From Ignavibacteriales bacterium (GTDB lineage: Bacteria; Bacteroidota; Ignavibacteria; UBA10030): a stretch of DNA of 5,824 nucleotides. Each line of letters begins with the position of its first letter. Position 1 is the first letter of the stretch. Under the pieces are notes generated by a model. The model did no database searches, was not told the origin of the DNA, and saw nothing but the letters and a program-made list of their open reading frames with translations. Position numbers and translations under genes: made by a program. The stretch is from contig JACQPU010000162.1 in NCBI GenBank assembly GCA_016207365.1, forward strand, positions 1-5,824. The letters run 5' to 3'. Below are positions 1 to 5,684 of the stretch, piece by piece.

Positions 1-301
1 TCACCTTTCTGTAAAGAAGGTGGGCACTGTCTGGAAAGTTGTGGTAACGGGAACGACAAATACCGAAGTCCGTGTTGTCACTGGTCAGAAAGTTGTCTTC
101 CATGCAGAGGGAAGCGACGTCTATTTTCAGTTTGATAACGAAAAGCTTTTCGGCGGTCACACCAGATCCGTGAAGAACGGCAAGACACTGACCCTGGGAG
201 TGGGGAACGTTTCCAAGGGCGTGTACACCTATGCAGCGTTTTGCGCTGGACCCAAGGTGTTTGCGCAGGGCGACTCGCCGCCAAAGATCATTGTCGACTG
301 A
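1..301 (+). CDS. 3' fragment of a small cupredoxin-like (putative) protein
   Basis: The reading frame is open to the left edge (codons begin at base 2) and stops with TGA at 299-301, so this is most likely the C-terminal ~99 residues of a gene that starts outside the window. A GTG at 20 could serve as a start, but the purine run AAAGAAGG touches it directly, leaving no normal spacing, so I do not favour it. The visible protein alternates short hydrophobic strands with polar turns (VWKVVV, EVRVV, KVVFHAEG, VYFQF), as in a small beta-sandwich. Near the end come a tyrosine-rich strand (VYTYAAFC), one Cys and a Gly-Asp-Ser-Pro-Pro turn before the last strand. An ordered His (GGHTRS) and this late Cys resemble the ligand layout of cupredoxins, but a full His-Cys-His-Met set is not evident, so copper binding is a guess. 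Any signal peptide would lie upstream. It sits next to sodC but is separated from it by a terminator. Confidence 0.55.
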   Translation, partial: HLSVKKVGTVWKVVVTGTTNTEVRVVTGQKVVFHAEGSDVYFQFDNEKLFGGHTRSVKNGKTLTLGVGNVSKGVYTYAAFCAGPKVFAQGDSPPKIIVD

Positions 302-305
302 GGGA

Positions 306-319
306 GGTTCTTAAGAACC
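306..319. repeat. perfect 14-bp palindrome GGTTCTTAAGAACC
   Basis: Four bases after the stop codon of the first gene lies a perfect, gap-free 14-bp palindrome. With no loop it cannot fold into a normal hairpin as RNA, so it looks more like a site for a dimeric DNA-binding protein. Its right half (AAGAAC, 313-318) is also complementary to GTTCTT at 353-358, just beyond the terminator stem, so it could extend that stem in the transcript. Function unknown. Confidence 0.45.
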
Positions 320-326
320 CCGGATC

Positions 327-360
327 CATGGGCGCCTGATCGGCGCCCGTGAGTTCTTTT
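327..360 (+). terminator. intrinsic terminator after the first gene
   Basis: GGGCGCC (330-336) and GGCGCCC (342-348) form a perfect 7-bp GC stem around the 5-base loop TGATC. Three more pairs, one of them a G-T wobble, extend it outward to 327/351. The T-rich tract TTCTTTT (354-360) follows. It lies about 26 bases after the TGA of the first gene and about 24 bases before the putative sodC -35 box, so it isolates the two transcripts. Confidence 0.75.
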
Positions 361-369
361 CGAGCTTGC

Positions 370-401
370 CGAGGCGATGTCCGTTGACATTCAGCGCCTC
401 G
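370..401. promoter_or_regulatory. 7-bp inverted repeat flanking the sodC -35 box
   Basis: CGAGGCG (370-376) and CGCCTCG (395-401) are perfect inverted repeats separated by 18 bases. The TTGACA box (384-389) lies inside this interval. The placement suits an operator that would block or bend the promoter. The alternative is a second terminator-like hairpin, because a T-rich stretch (TTCTTTACTTTTTT) follows the right arm. I see the repeat directly; both roles are inference. Confidence 0.4.
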
Positions 402-414
402 TTCTTTACTTTTT
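384..414 (+). promoter_or_regulatory. putative promoter of sodC and the ABM gene
   Basis: TTGACA (384-389) is followed after 17 bases by TACTTTTT (407-414). The second element matches the Bacteroidota -7 consensus TAnnTTTG except for the last base, and the TTG of the first sits where the -33 TTTG element is expected. Transcription would begin near 420, giving a leader of about 60 bases before the sodC start. The same arrangement precedes the receptor gene at 2290-2320, which supports it being a real promoter. Confidence 0.55.
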
Positions 415-467
415 TCTGTCCCCCCAACGTCGTATGTGACCTGTTTGTTTTTCGGTTACCAACACAT

Positions 468-474
468 GGAGAAG
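468..474 (+). promoter_or_regulatory. ribosome binding site of sodC
   Basis: GGAGAAG lies 6 bases before ATG 481. It decides the start: the frame could open earlier (GTG 436 or ATG 466), but those starts would place residues ahead of the signal peptide and would overlap or precede this site. Confidence 0.75.
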
Positions 475-480
475 CCTTCT

Positions 481-1026
481 ATGAGCCGATTTACCATCCT
501 GTCCACGGCAGTGTTCTTCTTTGTATACGCCGCCGTTGCTCAGGATCACGGCAAGCACAACGTTATGCAATCGTCCGCCTCCACAAAGGCTGTTGCCGTT
601 TTGCATGCAACCAGGGGAAATTCCGCATCCGGGGTCGTTTGGTTTGAATCTATACAAGGTGGTACCCGCGTCATCGCACACATTTCGGGTCTTTCACCCG
701 GAAAGCACGGCTTCCATATTCACGAGTATGGAGATTGCACCGCAGACGATGCCACATCGGCCGGTGGACATTTCAATCCCACCAACATGCCCCACAGCAT
801 GCCCTCGAGCGATAAACGCCATGTTGGAGACCTTGGAAACGTGGAGGCCGATGCACAAGGCAATGCTCATCTCGACTATGTTGATCCGATGCTCTCGTTT
901 ACCGGTTCACTCTCAATCATCGGACGTGGAGTGATTGTGCACGAAAAAGAAGACGATCTGAAAACCCAGCCGACAGGTGATGCAGGCGGTCGACTGGCCT
1001 GCGGCGTAATCGGGGTCGCGAAATAG
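481..1026 (+). CDS. sodC: exported Cu/Zn superoxide dismutase
   Basis: This 181-residue protein belongs to the Cu/Zn superoxide dismutase family, which converts superoxide to oxygen and hydrogen peroxide, here in the periplasm or outside the cell. Residues 1-20 are a signal peptide with an FFFVYAA core and an AVA cleavage site before Gln21; there is no lipobox. The catalytic domain runs from about residue 37 to 181. All expected residues are visible. The copper ligands are His79 and His81 in HGFHIHEYGDC, His97 in GGHFNP (bridging) and His154 in VIVHEKEDD. The zinc ligands are His97, His105, His114 and Asp117. The Cys86-Cys174 disulfide pair and the active-site Arg171 in GGRLACGVIG are also present. 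The mature N-terminus would begin Gln-Asp-His. The start is fixed by the ribosome binding site at 468-474 and by the signal peptide. The stop is 24 bases before the ABM gene in the same frame, so the two are probably one transcript. Length and domain layout are normal for bacterial SodC. Confidence 0.96.
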   Translation: MSRFTILSTAVFFFVYAAVAQDHGKHNVMQSSASTKAVAVLHATRGNSASGVVWFESIQGGTRVIAHISGLSPGKHGFHIHEYGDCTADDATSAGGHFNPTNMPHSMPSSDKRHVGDLGNVEADAQGNAHLDYVDPMLSFTGSLSIIGRGVIVHEKEDDLKTQPTGDAGGRLACGVIGVAK

Positions 1027-1050
1027 CTCACAACCCGGCATGAGACTGTC

Positions 1051-1809
1051 ATGTATCTCCGCCTTGTTCGAGTAAAAGCAGTACCCGCGGCGGTTTCCGT
1101 TCTCCAGAAGATCTACACGGATTCGATTATTCCGGCTCTCAGTGAGACCCCAGGCTGCCTTCACGCCTCTCTGATGCAGAGTTCGAAACACCCGGAGGAA
1201 TTTGTTTCTCTGACACTCTGGGAAACTGTTGCTGATGCAGAGGCCTATGTGGAGAGCGGCAGATTTGCACAGCTTATGGATCTCGTCCGGCCGCATCTTC
1301 AGGAAACGACCGAATGGAGGCTCGGGCTCTCCCACGACATGAAGCTTGAGTATGCACAGCTCCCTCAGGAACCCGCGGTGTCTGCATATCCGATTTCGTT
1401 AGATCTTCCAATGAAACAAAACGTCGGATTCAGAGGAGGGAGCCTGTACCTGCGCATTGTGTCCGTGACATTGAAGCCGGATAAGAAGGACGAATATCAC
1501 CGCCTGTATCTGAACGAGATCATTCCCGCCCTTCAGGCAACAGCGGGATGTTTGCATGCATATCTCATTATGCCTTCCCGCGGAAGCAAGGAATCACTGT
1601 CGGTTACAATCTGGGATTCAAAGGAAAGCGCTGAGGCATACGAACGGAACGGACAATTTGCTACGCTTGTAAATCGGGTGAAGCATACGTTCACAAATCT
1701 TGTCCAATGGAAGGTTGAATTGGACCCGACACGGCAGAGTTCATCTGCGGGCTCCGAGGATCTTAAAGTTGAGGGGTTCAATGTGGTGGCGGTCGGAAGT
1801 TTTGAATGA
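1051..1809 (+). CDS. tandem-ABM-domain protein (putative monooxygenase-like)
   Basis: This 252-residue protein consists of two ABM (antibiotic biosynthesis monooxygenase, dimeric alpha/beta barrel) domains at residues 1-93 and 132-224, joined by a ~38-residue linker and followed by a ~28-residue tail. The two halves align without gaps at an offset of 131 residues, with about 35 of 93 positions identical by hand count. Each half has the opening strand YLR-x-V-x-V, a helix ending in IIPAL, GCLHA (Cys36/His38 and Cys167/His169), an S-x-T-x-W strand (Trp57, Trp188), AEAY, G-x-FA-x-L and a closing strand with Trp89/Trp220. Single ABM domains normally dimerise into one barrel, so this fusion probably folds as a built-in dimer. 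Relatives include quinol monooxygenase YgiN and heme-degrading IsdG; the substrate cannot be read from the sequence. There is no signal peptide, so it is cytoplasmic. ATG 1051 has no clear ribosome binding site, and translation is probably coupled to sodC just upstream. Confidence 0.85.
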   Translation: MYLRLVRVKAVPAAVSVLQKIYTDSIIPALSETPGCLHASLMQSSKHPEEFVSLTLWETVADAEAYVESGRFAQLMDLVRPHLQETTEWRLGLSHDMKLEYAQLPQEPAVSAYPISLDLPMKQNVGFRGGSLYLRIVSVTLKPDKKDEYHRLYLNEIIPALQATAGCLHAYLIMPSRGSKESLSVTIWDSKESAEAYERNGQFATLVNRVKHTFTNLVQWKVELDPTRQSSSAGSEDLKVEGFNVVAVGSFE

Positions 1810-1836
1810 CTTTTTTTGAGAAGCGTGCTCTGGTCA

Positions 1837-1864
1837 ACGAGTGATCCCCATCATCGTGCGTTTT
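1837..1864 (+). terminator. possible terminator after the sodC-ABM unit
   Basis: ACGAGTGAT (1837-1845) can pair with ATCATCGT (1850-1857) around a CCCC loop, giving 8 base pairs with a single bulged G. GCGTTTT follows, so the T-tract is short (1861-1864). It lies in the 110-base gap between the ABM gene and the small gene. The stem is only moderately GC-rich, so termination may be partial. Confidence 0.35.
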
Positions 1865-1906
1865 GGCAGGATGCATATCTTGCTCAGAGATAACTGAATC
1901 AGCGGG

Positions 1907-1912
1907 AAAGGA
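1907..1912 (+). promoter_or_regulatory. ribosome binding site of the 67-residue gene
   Basis: AAAGGA lies 7 bases before ATG 1920. It favours this start over the upstream in-frame TTG at 1863, which would add 19 residues and has no comparable site. Confidence 0.65.
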
Positions 1913-1919
1913 TTCCGTG

Positions 1920-2123
1920 ATGCCGAAAGTTTCTTATGATCAATTCCTGGCTACCATTCATGGGAGGTTCCCCAACCTGAAAGGTTACGATGAAACGCGA
2001 CTGTTCAGTCTGCTCATGCAGGCAGGTGTGAATGTCGAATTCGAAGTCGCCAGCGACGGTACCACCATGATCAACTATAGCGAGATTGGTCCCGACGCCG
2101 GTTCTCAGCTGGCCAAGCTGTAA
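1920..2123 (+). CDS. small protein of unknown function, 67 residues
   Basis: I do not recognise this family. The protein is 67 residues with no signal peptide, no membrane segment and no Cys, so it should be cytoplasmic. By eye it has an amphipathic helix around residues 5-16 (SYDQFLATIHGRF), a second around 24-35 (ETRLFSLLMQAG), two short strands at 37-43 and 48-53 (VEFEVA, TMINYS) and a short helical tail. This would make a compact helix-helix-hairpin domain. The start at ATG 1920 is supported by a ribosome binding site 7 bases upstream. A longer version from TTG 1863 would add a Cys-x-x-Cys segment but lacks support. The gene stands between the ABM gene and the receptor promoter, with a weak terminator candidate on each side, so it may be transcribed alone or by readthrough from sodC. 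The reading frame looks real because of its start signal, but without homologues this is not certain. Confidence 0.65.
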   Translation: MPKVSYDQFLATIHGRFPNLKGYDETRLFSLLMQAGVNVEFEVASDGTTMINYSEIGPDAGSQLAKL

Positions 2124-2136
2124 ACTCCCTCTCTTT

Positions 2137-2162
2137 GCCGCCCTTCGATCCGGCGCCTTTTT
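2137..2162 (+). terminator. weak terminator candidate after the 67-residue gene
   Basis: GCCG (2137-2140) and CGGC (2151-2154) can form a 4-bp stem with a 10-base loop, followed after GCC by TTTTT (2158-2162). The stem is very short. A competing fold pairs GGCG (2152-2155) with CGCC (2177-2180). It is listed because it lies 14 bases after the stop codon and ends in a T-run. Confidence 0.25.
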
Positions 2163-2173
2163 CAGGTCCTGAA
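2161..2173. repeat. 13-bp palindrome TTCAGG-T-CCTGAA
   Basis: Two perfect 6-bp arms surround a single central T. The one-base centre prevents a full RNA hairpin, so a dimeric protein-binding site is the more natural reading. It lies about 130 bases upstream of the receptor promoter, and no copy of this palindrome was noticed elsewhere in the window. Confidence 0.3.
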
Positions 2174-2279
2174 GATCGCCTCTTTCCGGGCTGAATAACA
2201 CTCATCCTGCAAAACAATTTGGTTTGGACTTTGGGTGAAGAACTTGTTCGCCTGGTATATCTCACCAAATTACAAACAC

Positions 2280-2287
2280 TATCTTTG
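2280..2287 (+). promoter_or_regulatory. additional TAnnTTTG element (possible second promoter)
   Basis: TATCTTTG matches the Bacteroidota -7 consensus TAnnTTTG exactly and lies 33 bases before the better-supported element at 2313. I find no TTTG or TTGACA at the right distance upstream, so it may be a chance match or a weak alternative promoter. Confidence 0.25.
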
Positions 2288-2289
2288 GC

Positions 2290-2320
2290 TTGACATTGTT
2301 CCCCCGAATCAATACTTTTG
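2290..2320 (+). promoter_or_regulatory. promoter of the TonB-dependent receptor gene
   Basis: A perfect TTGACA (2290-2295) is followed after 17 bases by TACTTTTG (2313-2320), an exact match to the Bacteroidota -7 element TAnnTTTG; the TTG at 2290 sits at the -33 position. Transcription would begin near 2326, leaving a leader of about 40 bases. The spacing and outer sequences match those in front of sodC. Confidence 0.7.
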
Positions 2321-2357
2321 CGGACATTCATGCCTTCCACCTCTTTTCACCAACACC

Positions 2358-2362
2358 GGGAG
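2358..2362 (+). promoter_or_regulatory. ribosome binding site of the receptor gene
   Basis: GGGAG lies 5 bases before ATG 2368. It decides the start: the frame extends up to a TTG at 2290, but that codon is part of the promoter's TTGACA box, and the signal peptide begins at 2368. Confidence 0.75.
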
Positions 2363-2367
2363 TACCC

Positions 2368-5300
2368 ATGAAGACAGCCTTGTTTCTCCGCACACCGATT
2401 GTCATGCTTATGGTCATCGCAGGCTGGTCGACCCTCTTTGCGCAGGGAGTAACGACCGCCTCGATAACCGGTATTGTAACAACTACCCAGGGACAGCCGC
2501 TCGAGGCGGCTAATGTCGTCGCAGTCCATGAACCGAGTGGAACAGTGTACGGCGCCGCAAGCAGATCAAACGGCCAGTTTAATCTTCCGAATCTTCGCGT
2601 CGGGGGACCTTACACTGTGACCGCCAGTTATCTCGGCTACAGGAAGGAAAGCCGCGGAGATATTTATCTTAGTCTTAATCAGGAATCCAGGATCTCATTT
2701 TCACTCGTAGAAGAAGCCCTCACAGCTGAGGAAGTTGTGGTGACAGCGGAATTGGACGAGGTGATGAACAGCGGGCGGACGGGAGCGGCAACGTTCATTG
2801 GTGTAACCCAGGTAACGGAGCTTCCGACGGTGAAGCGAAGCACACGAGATCTGGCGCGCATCGATCCGCGAAGTGACGGAAACTATAGTTTTGGCGGAAA
2901 GAATTGGCTGTACAACAATATTTCATTAGATGGCTCGTACTTCAATAATTCCTTTGGTCTGGACGACCCGGCGCCCGGCGGACAAACGAATGCAGAACCG
3001 ATTCCCTTTGACGCCGTCGAACAGGTGCAGGTCTCCGTTGCCCCCTTCGATGTTCGCGAGGGCGGATTTACGGGCGCCAACATCAATACGGTGACAAAGA
3101 GCGGGACAAATCATGTCCGGGCGTCGCTCTATAGTTTCCTGCGCAATGAAAACTTTATCGGGAACAAAGTGTTCGGCAGGGATGTGATCGCGAATCCGGA
3201 CCTCTTCTTCAATCAATCTGGCATTTCGATCAGCGGACCGGTCATTGAGAACAAGTTGTTCTTCTTCCTGAACTACGAACGCGAGCGAAGGGAAGATCCC
3301 GGCACGAACTTCGTTGCCGACCGGGACGGGAATGTGGTCTTCGGGGAATCCCGGGTCAGCGCAGCGACCATGGACCTCATCCGGACCCGTATGAAAACCG
3401 TCTATGGATATGAGACAGGCCCGTACGAGGGGTATATTCATGAGACAAAGAACGATAAACTTCTCGCAAAACTTGATTGGAACGTGGACGAGAACAATAA
3501 TGTGAGTTTTCGGGTGAATATTCTCGACGCAAAACGCGAGCAGGGCCCGCACCCGTTTGTCCTGAGTTTTCAATCAACAGGACGGGGGCCGAACGAAAGC
3601 AGTCTCCCCTTCCGGAACTCCGGCTACGCGATCAACAACGAATTGCAGTCCTACGCGTTGGAATGGAACACACGGAGCGAGCGATACGCAAACAGACTGT
3701 TTGTCAGCTACAACCGGTTCCGCGACTTCCGCGAACCGTTCAGCGAGGATTTCCCCACCATCGAGATTGGAGAAAACGGCATTACGTACACAACCATTGG
3801 ACATGAGCCGTTCTCCATCCACAATATTCTGAACTCCGATGTCTGGCAATTTACAAACAACTTCAACTATTTTACCGGCGATCACGTGCTGACCGTGGGC
3901 GCAAACTACGAGACATTCACTTTCTTCAATTCATTTAATCTCTTCCGACACGGCCTGTTCGGCCTCCCGTTTGCACCGACAACATTCTTTTCTCTTGCTG
4001 ATTTTCTTAACCGAACAGCCCTGCCGCCAAGTGATCCGAATTTCCCAGACTTCCGGGGAATGATTACGCCAAGCTCGAGCCCGTTCAAAGGAGAGGACAT
4101 TAAGGTCGGACAATTTTCTGTCTATGCTCAGGATGAATATCTTGCCTCCGAGCGACTGAATCTTACGTTCGGCCTCAGAGTGGATTTCCCGATCTACTTT
4201 ACAGAGCCCGTGGCTAACCCCTATTCGACAGGTTTGCTCAATGCCGACGGTGTCGCCGGAACAATTGATCAAAGCAAGCTCCCGGGGTCCGATCCTTTGT
4301 TCTCTCCCCGGTTTGGTTTTAACTACGACCTGACAGGCGACCGGTCAAGTCAACTGCGCGGTGGTACCGGGATTTTCACGGGACGATTGCCCTTTGTCTG
4401 GATCGGCAATGTGATATCGAACCCGGGATCGAATCCGAACCTGCCGGCACACCTTCGCTCATTCGATGTGAACGCGGTTGAATCCGACTTCAAGTGGCCC
4501 CAGGTCTGGAACACCAACCTCGCCATCGATCACCGCCTCCCATGGGATGTCCTTGGCACTCTTGAAATTCTTTATGGGAAAGACTTAAACGCTGTTGTTG
4601 TTCGAAATGCCGACCTTCGCAAGCCGGTTCGATTCCTGGCCGACGGAAGGCCTTACTACGGTGGATTCGGCGCCAATGAGAATAACGCTGTATTTCCAGG
4701 CGACGGAGGAATCTATGTCCTTGGAAACACAAGCGAGGGATACCACTTGAACATCACGGCCCAGCTGCGAAAACAATTCACGTCCGGCCTCTCGACAAGC
4801 ATCAGCTATACTTACTTGATGGCAAAGAGTCAGCTGAAGTCGACAGAGATCGCAAGCGTCTTGTGGGCGGAGAATCCCGTACAAGGGGATCCTAATAGTC
4901 CTGAGCTGAGTTATTCCGAATTTGGCAATCGTCACCGGATTACCGGAGTCGCCACGTACCGGCACCAGTGGTCGGAAACCATGGTTACGAGCATCGGAAT
5001 TTTTGGTGAAATTGCCGAGGGGAGCAGATTTGCAGGTGCCGGCGGGAACCGTTATTCATTCGTGTACTCCGGGGATGTCAACGGGGATGGAAACGCCGGT
5101 AACGACCTGATCTATATTCCCCGGAATCAAACGGATGCAAGGCTTGTACCCGGTCCCACAGGAACAGTTGCTGAACAATGGGCGGCACTGAATGCGTTCA
5201 TCGAACAGGATGACTACCTAAGCGCCAACCGGGGCAAGGTTGCTGAACGATTCGGAGCGGTCAATCCGTGGTTCCTCAACGTCGATTTGAAAGTGCTCCA

Positions 5301-5565
5301 CGACATTTCATTCTTCCTTGGACCACAGAGACATACGTTCCAACTCAGCTTCGATGTTCTCAATCTGCCTAACTTGCTCAATTCCGACTGGGGAATCCGC
5401 AAGAGCGCTTCACCGGCGGCAACATCTCCCTTAACGCTCGTGGGATTTGATGGTAACGGTAACCCCCAATTCAATTTTACAGGACCGAAGAAAACCTATT
5501 CCTCCGATCCCGGACTCCTGTCCCGGTGGCAGGCTCAATTCGGAATTCGGTACATCTTCAACTAA
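2368..5565 (+). CDS. Oar-like TonB-dependent outer-membrane receptor
   Basis: This 1065-residue protein is a TonB-dependent transporter of the Oar/carboxypeptidase-regulatory-domain type, a beta-barrel in the outer membrane powered by TonB-ExbB-ExbD. In order it has a signal peptide (residues 1-25, cleavage in LFA-QG), then a CarboxypepD_reg-like beta-sandwich at about 30-115 (ITGIV, NGQFNLPNL, GYRKE). A probable TonB box, EEVVVTAE, lies at 121-128. The plug domain spans about 135-245 and includes the family-typical VAPFDVREGGFTGANIN and VTKSGTN. The barrel fills about 250-1065, rich in alternating aromatic strands. The C-terminus QFGIRYIFN has the aromatic pattern of a final barrel strand, though it ends in Asn after Phe. 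A DxNxDG loop at 903-908 resembles a calcium-binding loop. The length is typical of Oar-like proteins and the frame is intact. There is no SusD partner immediately downstream, and a strong terminator closes the gene. The substrate is unknown; relatives have been tied to peptide, protein or polymer transport. Confidence 0.93.
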   Translation: MKTALFLRTPIVMLMVIAGWSTLFAQGVTTASITGIVTTTQGQPLEAANVVAVHEPSGTVYGAASRSNGQFNLPNLRVGGPYTVTASYLGYRKESRGDIYLSLNQESRISFSLVEEALTAEEVVVTAELDEVMNSGRTGAATFIGVTQVTELPTVKRSTRDLARIDPRSDGNYSFGGKNWLYNNISLDGSYFNNSFGLDDPAPGGQTNAEPIPFDAVEQVQVSVAPFDVREGGFTGANINTVTKSGTNHVRASLYSFLRNENFIGNKVFGRDVIANPDLFFNQSGISISGPVIENKLFFFLNYERERREDPGTNFVADRDGNVVFGESRVSAATMDLIRTRMKTVYGYETGPYEGYIHETKNDKLLAKLDWNVDENNNVSFRVNILDAKREQGPHPFVLSFQSTGRGPNESSLPFRNSGYAINNELQSYALEWNTRSERYANRLFVSYNRFRDFREPFSEDFPTIEIGENGITYTTIGHEPFSIHNILNSDVWQFTNNFNYFTGDHVLTVGANYETFTFFNSFNLFRHGLFGLPFAPTTFFSLADFLNRTALPPSDPNFPDFRGMITPSSSPFKGEDIKVGQFSVYAQDEYLASERLNLTFGLRVDFPIYFTEPVANPYSTGLLNADGVAGTIDQSKLPGSDPLFSPRFGFNYDLTGDRSSQLRGGTGIFTGRLPFVWIGNVISNPGSNPNLPAHLRSFDVNAVESDFKWPQVWNTNLAIDHRLPWDVLGTLEILYGKDLNAVVVRNADLRKPVRFLADGRPYYGGFGANENNAVFPGDGGIYVLGNTSEGYHLNITAQLRKQFTSGLSTSISYTYLMAKSQLKSTEIASVLWAENPVQGDPNSPELSYSEFGNRHRITGVATYRHQWSETMVTSIGIFGEIAEGSRFAGAGGNRYSFVYSGDVNGDGNAGNDLIYIPRNQTDARLVPGPTGTVAEQWAALNAFIEQDDYLSANRGKVAERFGAVNPWFLNVDLKVLHDISFFLGPQRHTFQLSFDVLNLPNLLNSDWGIRKSASPAATSPLTLVGFDGNGNPQFNFTGPKKTYSSDPGLLSRWQAQFGIRYIFN

Positions 5566-5582
5566 AATAATATTGCCTTCCC

Positions 5583-5620
5583 AATGCCCGGCCAAAAAAA
5601 CCGGGCATTTTTGTTTTTTT
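5583..5620 (+). terminator. strong intrinsic terminator after the receptor gene
   Basis: AATGCCCGG (5583-5591) and CCGGGCATT (5601-5609) form a perfect 9-bp stem with a 9-base loop. The T-rich tract (5608-5620) is broken by a single G. It starts 17 bases after the receptor stop codon and is the clearest terminator in the window. The minus strand lacks a matching T-run, so it acts only for the + strand. Confidence 0.93.
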
Positions 5621-5684
5621 ATTCAGCGAACGATCCATGATTTTTCAGAACTTTCCCGGGTTTCCCTGCGTTTATCCATTTAAT

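Noticed and set aside
436..480. Earlier start for sodC at GTG 436 or ATG 466
   Set aside because: GGAGAAG at 468-474 serves ATG 481, and the signal peptide begins there.
366..647. Open frame of 93 codons overlapping the sodC start
   Set aside because: It runs out of frame with sodC, starts in the promoter region and gives a low-complexity product typical of a shadow frame.
913..1335. A 140-codon minus-strand frame across the sodC-ABM junction
   Set aside because: It is antisense to two well-supported genes and its product resembles no family I recognise.
1777..1817. Terminator from TTCAA/TTGAA arms and the run of seven Ts after the ABM stop codon
   Set aside because: The arms are only 5 bp, AT-rich and 20 bases apart, too weak for a terminator stem.
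1863..1919. Longer start for the small protein, adding a Cys-x-x-Cys segment
   Set aside because: The TTG start lacks a ribosome binding site, whereas ATG 1920 has AAAGGA at 7 bases.
2926..3573. A 215-codon open frame on the minus strand
   Set aside because: It lies wholly inside the receptor gene, whose protein has clear plug and barrel motifs there; the minus-strand product shows no recognisable domain and no ribosome binding site.
5447..5683. Open frame of 78 codons spanning the receptor end and terminator
   Set aside because: It reads through the strong terminator hairpin and overlaps the receptor in another frame, with no start signal.
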